From positions 1 through 64,000 of the forward strand of contig NZ_LMEZ01000004.1 of the NCBI RefSeq assembly GCF_001426545.1: DNA of 64,000 nt, read 5' to 3'. A program made the translations under genes and the position numbers. This document shows, in pieces, positions 60,040 through 64,000 of the stretch. This stretch comes from Mycobacterium sp. Root135 (lineage in GTDB: Bacteria; Actinomycetota; Actinomycetes; Mycobacteriales; Mycobacteriaceae). The notes under the pieces were generated by a model that was not told the origin of the DNA, ran no database searches, and saw only the letters and a list, made by a program, of their open reading frames with translations. The stretch's first letter is position 1. Each line of letters starts with the position of its first letter.

Positions 60040-61737
60040 TCAGGCGGCTTGCTTCTCCGTGTCGCCGGCGCCCGTGTCCTGAGCGGGAGCGGCGGTGGTG
60101 CCGGTGTCTGTGCCGGTGACCTTCGTCGGGCTGTCGCCTGCGGCACCAGCTGCCTTGGCGTTGTCGGCCGCTTCCTTCGCCTTGTCCGCGGCAGCCTTCG
60201 CCGCGGCGTCCTGCTCCTTCTCGGCGGCTTCCTTAGCGGCCTTCAGCTTGTCGGCAGCGGCCTTTTCGTCAGCAGCCTTCTCCTTGGCGGCCTTCGCCGC
60301 GGCAGCCTTGGCGTCGGCGTCGGCCTTCTCTTGAGCCGCCTTCGCCTCTGCAGCAGCCTTGTCTGCAGCGTCTTTCTCCGCCGCAGCCTTGGCATCGGCC
60401 GCAGCCTTTTCCGCCGCTGCCTTTGCGTTCGCGTCGGCGTCCAGATCCGTGGAGCCCTTCTCCCCCGACGCCTGCGGCACGTCGGTACCGGGCGTGCTGG
60501 AGTTCAAGGAGACTTGGGTGACCTTCTTCGTCTCGACGGGCTCGACGGTCTGCGGGGCGGCGCTGCGGGCGGCGAGCGTCGTCGCCGGTGTCTTGGCTGG
60601 GGTCAACGACGCGCCACCGGCGATCGCATCCTGGATGCCCTGTGCGATCGCGGCCACGAACTTCACGGAGAAGTCGACCGGGTTGAAGGTCAGCGGGTTG
60701 AACGGGAGTATCGACAGCGTCCGGGCGATGCCAGGATTGGTGATCCGGTCATACCCGAGGTTGACGAGCAACTTGGTCACCGGGTTGAGAAGTGCGACAA
60801 GCGGTTTGACGAGTCCGCTGATGCCCAGCTGCTTTCCGATGTCGAGGACGGGCAGGTACAGCGGGAGCGCCCCCTGCTGAGGGATGAGGACGAACGTGGC
60901 GTCGCCATGTTCCCGTTTCGGCGCGTCTTTGATGGCGGTCGCCAACGTCCCGTCGTCGTACCCGTACGGCAGCGAGTCCTTCGGCGAGTTGGTCGTCGGA
61001 TCCAGGTAGTAGCCGTGCACGTACTCCAACGCCACCAACGCGTTCAGCACCGCCAGTGGATTGCCCCAGTACTGCGGAGCGTCGCCGACCGGGTCGTATT
61101 CGAAGCTGTAGTTGGTGCTCTTGATGCCGATGTCCGTGGGCAGCTGCGGGCCGAACGAAATGTTCAAAAACGGAATGTGGGGTAGGAAGCTCAGCCGCGA
61201 CCACGCCCCAAGCGGGTTGTTGATGTTGCCGATAGTGACGACGGAAATGCGATCCTTGTCCTCGTCGGCGATGTTGTACATCTCCTGCGAAACCACCGCT
61301 CCGCCTTGCGAATACCCGAAGATGATGATCGGGTCCGTACTCGACGGGTCCGGGCCGAGGGCCGTATTCAGCGCAATGCCGAGGTTGGTGACGCCAGTTC
61401 CCACCGACTTGTCCCAGGTGTCGCACTTCAGCCCTGGGCACCACCCCGGAATGATGGCCAACGGGAAGAAGCTCGCCGGATAGTCGACGCCAACAAGGTT
61501 GCAACCGTCGGTCGAGGTACAAGGCTGGCCCGAGACGTTGATGTAACGGTCGGCCGCGTTCTCTTTGTAGCCGATGACCGCGTTCGGCGGAAGGATGTTG
61601 TGGGTTCCGGTGCCGGGCACGATCAGTGCGGTTGCACCAAAGGCCAACGCGGCCGCGAAGGCCGAGCCGATAACCAGGCCGACGGCCCCGAGCATCGCGA
61701 CGAAGAGGACCCCAATTGAACGAACCGTGCGACGCAT
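60040..61737 (-). CDS. PE-PPE-domain esterase with TolA-like coiled-coil tail
   Basis: A 565-residue exported protein. The ATG at 61737 has GGTGGAGG upstream and gives an N-terminal hydrophobic segment (SIGVLFVAMLGAVGLVIGSA), a signal or anchor. Residues about 40-300 form a PE-PPE-type serine hydrolase domain with IIIFGYSQGGAVVSQEM (nucleophile Ser near 143) and SFEYDPVGDAPQYWGNPLAV. No PE or PPE N-terminal domain is present. The last part (about 430-540) is an Ala/Lys/Glu/Asp-rich helical tail resembling TolA or HBHA, for example AAAEKAAADAKAAAEKDAAD. The tail may span or bind the cell wall. It is convergent with mmaA4. Confidence 0.88.
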   Translation of the reverse strand: MRRTVRSIGVLFVAMLGAVGLVIGSAFAAALAFGATALIVPGTGTHNILPPNAVIGYKENAADRYINVSGQPCTSTDGCNLVGVDYPASFFPLAIIPGWCPGLKCDTWDKSVGTGVTNLGIALNTALGPDPSSTDPIIIFGYSQGGAVVSQEMYNIADEDKDRISVVTIGNINNPLGAWSRLSFLPHIPFLNISFGPQLPTDIGIKSTNYSFEYDPVGDAPQYWGNPLAVLNALVALEYVHGYYLDPTTNSPKDSLPYGYDDGTLATAIKDAPKREHGDATFVLIPQQGALPLYLPVLDIGKQLGISGLVKPLVALLNPVTKLLVNLGYDRITNPGIARTLSILPFNPLTFNPVDFSVKFVAAIAQGIQDAIAGGASLTPAKTPATTLAARSAAPQTVEPVETKKVTQVSLNSSTPGTDVPQASGEKGSTDLDADANAKAAAEKAAADAKAAAEKDAADKAAAEAKAAQEKADADAKAAAAKAAKEKAADEKAAADKLKAAKEAAEKEQDAAAKAAADKAKEAADNAKAAGAAGDSPTKVTGTDTGTTAAPAQDTGAGDTEKQAA

Positions 61738-61882
61738 GTACCGACCTCCACCTACCGCGCCCAAGGGCCTCGCGAGCGCTGACCCATCGGGAATGCTCGC
61801 ACAGCGCTGGGCGCCAGAGGGGCCGATTGACGGTCGTGTCAGGAACCTGTGCAGTTGCTGAAGATACGAGCGCGGCGTTGCC

Positions 61883-62179
61883 TCAGGCGGCAGCTGCGGC
61901 GAGAGGTTGAAGCATCGGCGCGGCATCCGTGTCAGCGGTCGGCGGCAATTTGTCGCCACCGCTACGAACCAAGCCGAGCGCAGTCTTGAGAATCAGCAGC
62001 CCAGCGATTTGGACTCCCGCGACCGCCAACAATGGCCAGACGAGACTGGCGGACATCGTCAGTTGGGCTACAGCGCGCGGCGGCATCTGATGGGATTCGC
62101 GACGCACAAATGCGATCAGCGACATAGCTGCAAGCGCCGGCAAGATTCCGGCCCCGTAGATGAAAAACCAAGCAATCAC
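61883..62179 (-). CDS. Small two-helix membrane protein
   Basis: A 98-residue protein starting at the GTG 62179, which has AGGGGGA upstream; an earlier ATG gives a longer product (135 residues) whose start lacks a ribosome-binding site. Two membrane segments are seen (FFIYGAGILPALAAMSLIAF and SLVWPLLAVAGVQIAGLLIL) with a short loop between, and a C-terminal Ala/Pro tail. No family recognised. It lies upstream of the PE-PPE gene on the same strand and may be linked to it. Confidence 0.6.
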   Translation of the reverse strand: MIAWFFIYGAGILPALAAMSLIAFVRRESHQMPPRAVAQLTMSASLVWPLLAVAGVQIAGLLILKTALGLVRSGGDKLPPTADTDAAPMLQPLAAAAA

Positions 62180-62436
62180 GTTCGAGTCCCCCTGCGCCGG
62201 CCACGGACACCACCCCCCGGTGGCGCTAGCTTCGATGATTATTAACCCTGCGCTACTGCTCCGCAAGACAAGCGCCAATTCCGTTTGCACAGCGGGCCTG
62301 CGGAACAGCGCTTTTCTAGATTCCCGGCCACATTGTGCCCATCATCGTCCCACCTCAGCCCGCGTTTCCTGTTGACAAGAGGCTCACAGTCTGGGATCTT
62401 TATCGCAATTAGCTTGGTCAAACAGCTGGGGGAGAA
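62180..62436. other. Divergent intergenic region
   Basis: About 257 nt between the membrane protein gene and the secreted protein gene. No gene or strong palindrome was recognised; a GGGGGAG ribosome-binding site precedes the ATG at 62437. Confidence 0.4.
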
Positions 62437-62910
62437 ATGTCGACCGTTGCCACTCGCTACACAAAGTTCCAGGTAGGCGCCGCCGCAGCGGCACTCACCG
62501 CCGCCACCGTGCTCACGCCGGCTGCACTCGCGCCGACCATGGCCTATGCATCTCCGAACGTCACGACAATCAGCCAGAACGTCGGTAATTCCATTTCGGC
62601 GCTCGTCGATCCGGTCATCACGCCCTCCGCGGCGCCGGTGAATTGCGCGACGGTCGACTTCTCGATCGGGTGCTACGCGGTGCAGGGATTCGCCGCCGGT
62701 ACGCAATCCATCATCAGAGGGGCGGTCGTCTTCATCGGAACCACCGCCTACGTCGTGGCCGCGAGCACCGGTCAGCTCTTCAAGGTCATCGGCAGCGTTC
62801 TTCCGGGTCCGATCGGCACCTTCTTCACCAACGTGGGCAACGGCGTGAGCGCCTTCGCGAACCAGATCGCCATCACCTTCCAGGTCGGGCCATACCAGAC
62901 CGCTCAGTAG
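62437..62910 (+). CDS. Secreted protein, unknown
   Basis: A 157-residue exported protein. The signal peptide (AAAAALTAATVLTPAALAPT) is followed by a cleavage region near AYASPN. Two Cys (in VNCATVDF and SIGCYAVQGF) probably form a disulphide. The rest alternates hydrophobic and glycine-rich stretches (GQLFKVIGSVLPGPIGTFFT). No family was recognised; the composition is like small mycobacterial cell-wall proteins. A terminator follows the stop. Confidence 0.7.
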   Translation: MSTVATRYTKFQVGAAAAALTAATVLTPAALAPTMAYASPNVTTISQNVGNSISALVDPVITPSAAPVNCATVDFSIGCYAVQGFAAGTQSIIRGAVVFIGTTAYVVAASTGQLFKVIGSVLPGPIGTFFTNVGNGVSAFANQIAITFQVGPYQTAQ

Positions 62911-62926
62911 AAACAAGGTTGGAAGG

Positions 62927-62970
62927 CAACTCGCCAGTCAATGCCAGCGGGCATCTGGCGAGTTGTTTTT
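62927..62970 (+). terminator. Rho-independent terminator
   Basis: CAACTCGCCAG and CTGGCGAGTTG form an 11-bp stem with a 17-nt loop, followed by five T. Confidence 0.9.
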
Positions 62971-63036
62971 CATTGGCCAACTTTTGTAGCTGTTCTACTG
63001 GTGCAGACTGCAACCGGAACACGGGGAATGTACTGA

Positions 63037-64000
63037 GTGGGCCTCTTTTCACGCCGTCGGTCTGACGACGACTCGGTCACAGACGACGCTGCTGGGATCA
63101 CGGACGACGATCATGAGGGGCTGCGCGGACTCAGGCGGCGCCCTGTTGCCTGGGCAGGGCTTGCGGTGCTGGTGGTCGTCATCGCCTTCGGCTGCTGGCT
63201 CGGGTTCCGAGCGCAAACAGCCAAGACCAATCTCGAGCAAGCCCGCACAAGCGCGCAGCAGACCAAAGATGCTCTGCTGCAGGGCAATACGGCTGACGCA
63301 ACGCGCTTTGCAGGTGATGCGCAGTCTCACGCACAGGCGGCTCGGAACGCGACGCACAGCTTGCCGTGGAAGATCGCTTCCGTGGTGCCGTGGTTGGGCA
63401 GCCCATTCAAGACCGGTCAGCAGATATCCGACGTGGTGCTCGGGCTGACAGCCGAGGTGTTGACGCCCGCGGCGGATGCCGGCGCGACCGTCGCACCGAG
63501 TCAGCTGTTGGCTGACGGCCGGCTGGATGTGGAGGCGCTGCGCCGAGAAGAGCCAGCGCTAGCCAAAATCGCGGCAGCCGCGGCCCGGCTCGACGCTGAC
63601 GCCAACGCGATTTCGGACCCGCGGTACATATCCGCGCTCGGAGATGCTCGGTCAAAGCTGCAAGCCCAGACATCGGACGTCGCACACCTGCTCGGAGGCA
63701 CCGCCCTTGCTGCCAAACTGGCGCCGTCGATGATGGGCGCCGACGGGCCGCGCAGTTATTTCATGGGTTTTCAGACCAACGCCGAAGCGCGAGGCACCGG
63801 GGGCTTCCTCGGGGGATTCGGAATCCTACGATTCGACGACGGAAAGCCTAGCGTGGACACGCTGGGGCGGAACAACGACCTCGACAAGCCGTTTACACCT
63901 ATCAGCCTCGGCCAAGATTTCGACCAGCAGTACGGGTTCACGAAACCGACCACTGATTTCAAGAACAGCAATCAGAGCTCGCACTTTCCTTATGCGGCGC
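63037..64000 (+). CDS. DUF4012 membrane-anchored protein (cut by window edge)
   Basis: The GTG at 63037 starts a reading frame that continues to the window edge (321 codons seen), with ACGGGGAA upstream. An acidic cytoplasmic start (MGLFSRRRSDDDSVTDDAAG) is followed by one membrane segment near residues 37-57 (VAWAGLAVLVVVIAFGCWLG), a coiled-coil-like region (about 60-100), and an extracytoplasmic domain with YFMGFQTNAEARGTGGFLGG. I match this to the DUF4012 family of cell-surface proteins. Function unknown. The stop codon is beyond the window. Confidence 0.8.
   Translation, partial: MGLFSRRRSDDDSVTDDAAGITDDDHEGLRGLRRRPVAWAGLAVLVVVIAFGCWLGFRAQTAKTNLEQARTSAQQTKDALLQGNTADATRFAGDAQSHAQAARNATHSLPWKIASVVPWLGSPFKTGQQISDVVLGLTAEVLTPAADAGATVAPSQLLADGRLDVEALRREEPALAKIAAAAARLDADANAISDPRYISALGDARSKLQAQTSDVAHLLGGTALAAKLAPSMMGADGPRSYFMGFQTNAEARGTGGFLGGFGILRFDDGKPSVDTLGRNNDLDKPFTPISLGQDFDQQYGFTKPTTDFKNSNQSSHFPYAA

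Noticed and set aside
1..64000. CRISPR arrays, tRNA or rRNA genes, prophage or integrative element genes
   Set aside because: No regular direct repeats with spacers, no cloverleaf or rRNA-like sequence, and no integrase, portal or transposase genes were recognised.

Overview
The window looks like a chromosomal piece of a rapidly growing, environmental mycobacterium (Mycolicibacterium type). It is GC-rich and carries three tandem mycolic-acid methyltransferase genes, an Mkl-type ABC ATPase beside rplJ-rplL, a lipG/ABC1-kinase pair, a PE-PPE-domain esterase, F420-type and P450 enzymes, and many GTG starts with 4-nt overlaps. No tRNA, rRNA, CRISPR array, transposase or phage gene was seen.

Layout. 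The backbone matches the gene order known from M. tuberculosis Rv0642c-Rv0655, read in the opposite direction: mkl (partial), rplL and rplJ (1-1.5 kb); ROK kinase, 'fabD2'-position protein and GH38 alpha-mannosidase (17.6-23.3 kb); ABC1 kinase, lipG and three mmaA-type genes (54.7-60 kb). Two accessory blocks split it. Block 1 (2-17.6 kb) holds a GH13 alpha-glucosidase divergent from a four-gene sugar ABC importer plus a DUF4032 kinase-like protein, and then a catabolic cluster (P450, ferredoxin, TetR, extradiol-type dioxygenase, FAH hydrolase, acyl-CoA ligase, flavin monooxygenase). Block 2 (23.5-54.6 kb) holds an alcohol/aldehyde/acyl-CoA degradation operon with a GntR regulator, a WYL regulator, an esterase/metallo-hydrolase pair, an amino-acid ABC importer ending in a PLP enzyme fused to a DNA-binding regulator, and a run of regulator-target pairs (TetR-SDR, MarR-LLM oxidoreductase, PucR-AurF, DinB pair). 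Two paralogous small HTH-like proteins sit at the outer edges of the two blocks.

Regulation can be read well here. At least six regulator genes have clean palindromes in the neighbouring promoter, and three motifs recur: TGACGATATCGTCA-like sites in the P450/dioxygenase cluster, GGT-N2-TGTATACA sites before the alcohol dehydrogenase and the acyl-CoA dehydrogenase operon, and TCTTAGGAC-N7-GTCCTATG before both the WYL regulator and the DinB genes 16 kb away. A dispersed palindromic element occurs twice (23.3 and 33.6 kb), and a perfect 19-bp inverted repeat lies at 45.2 kb.

The right end (60-64 kb) carries an envelope-related group: the PE-PPE esterase with a TolA-like tail, small membrane and secreted proteins, and a truncated DUF4012 gene. 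The most unusual item is the 577-residue class V aminotransferase joined to a YheO-type PAS domain and HTH at 42.2-43.9 kb.
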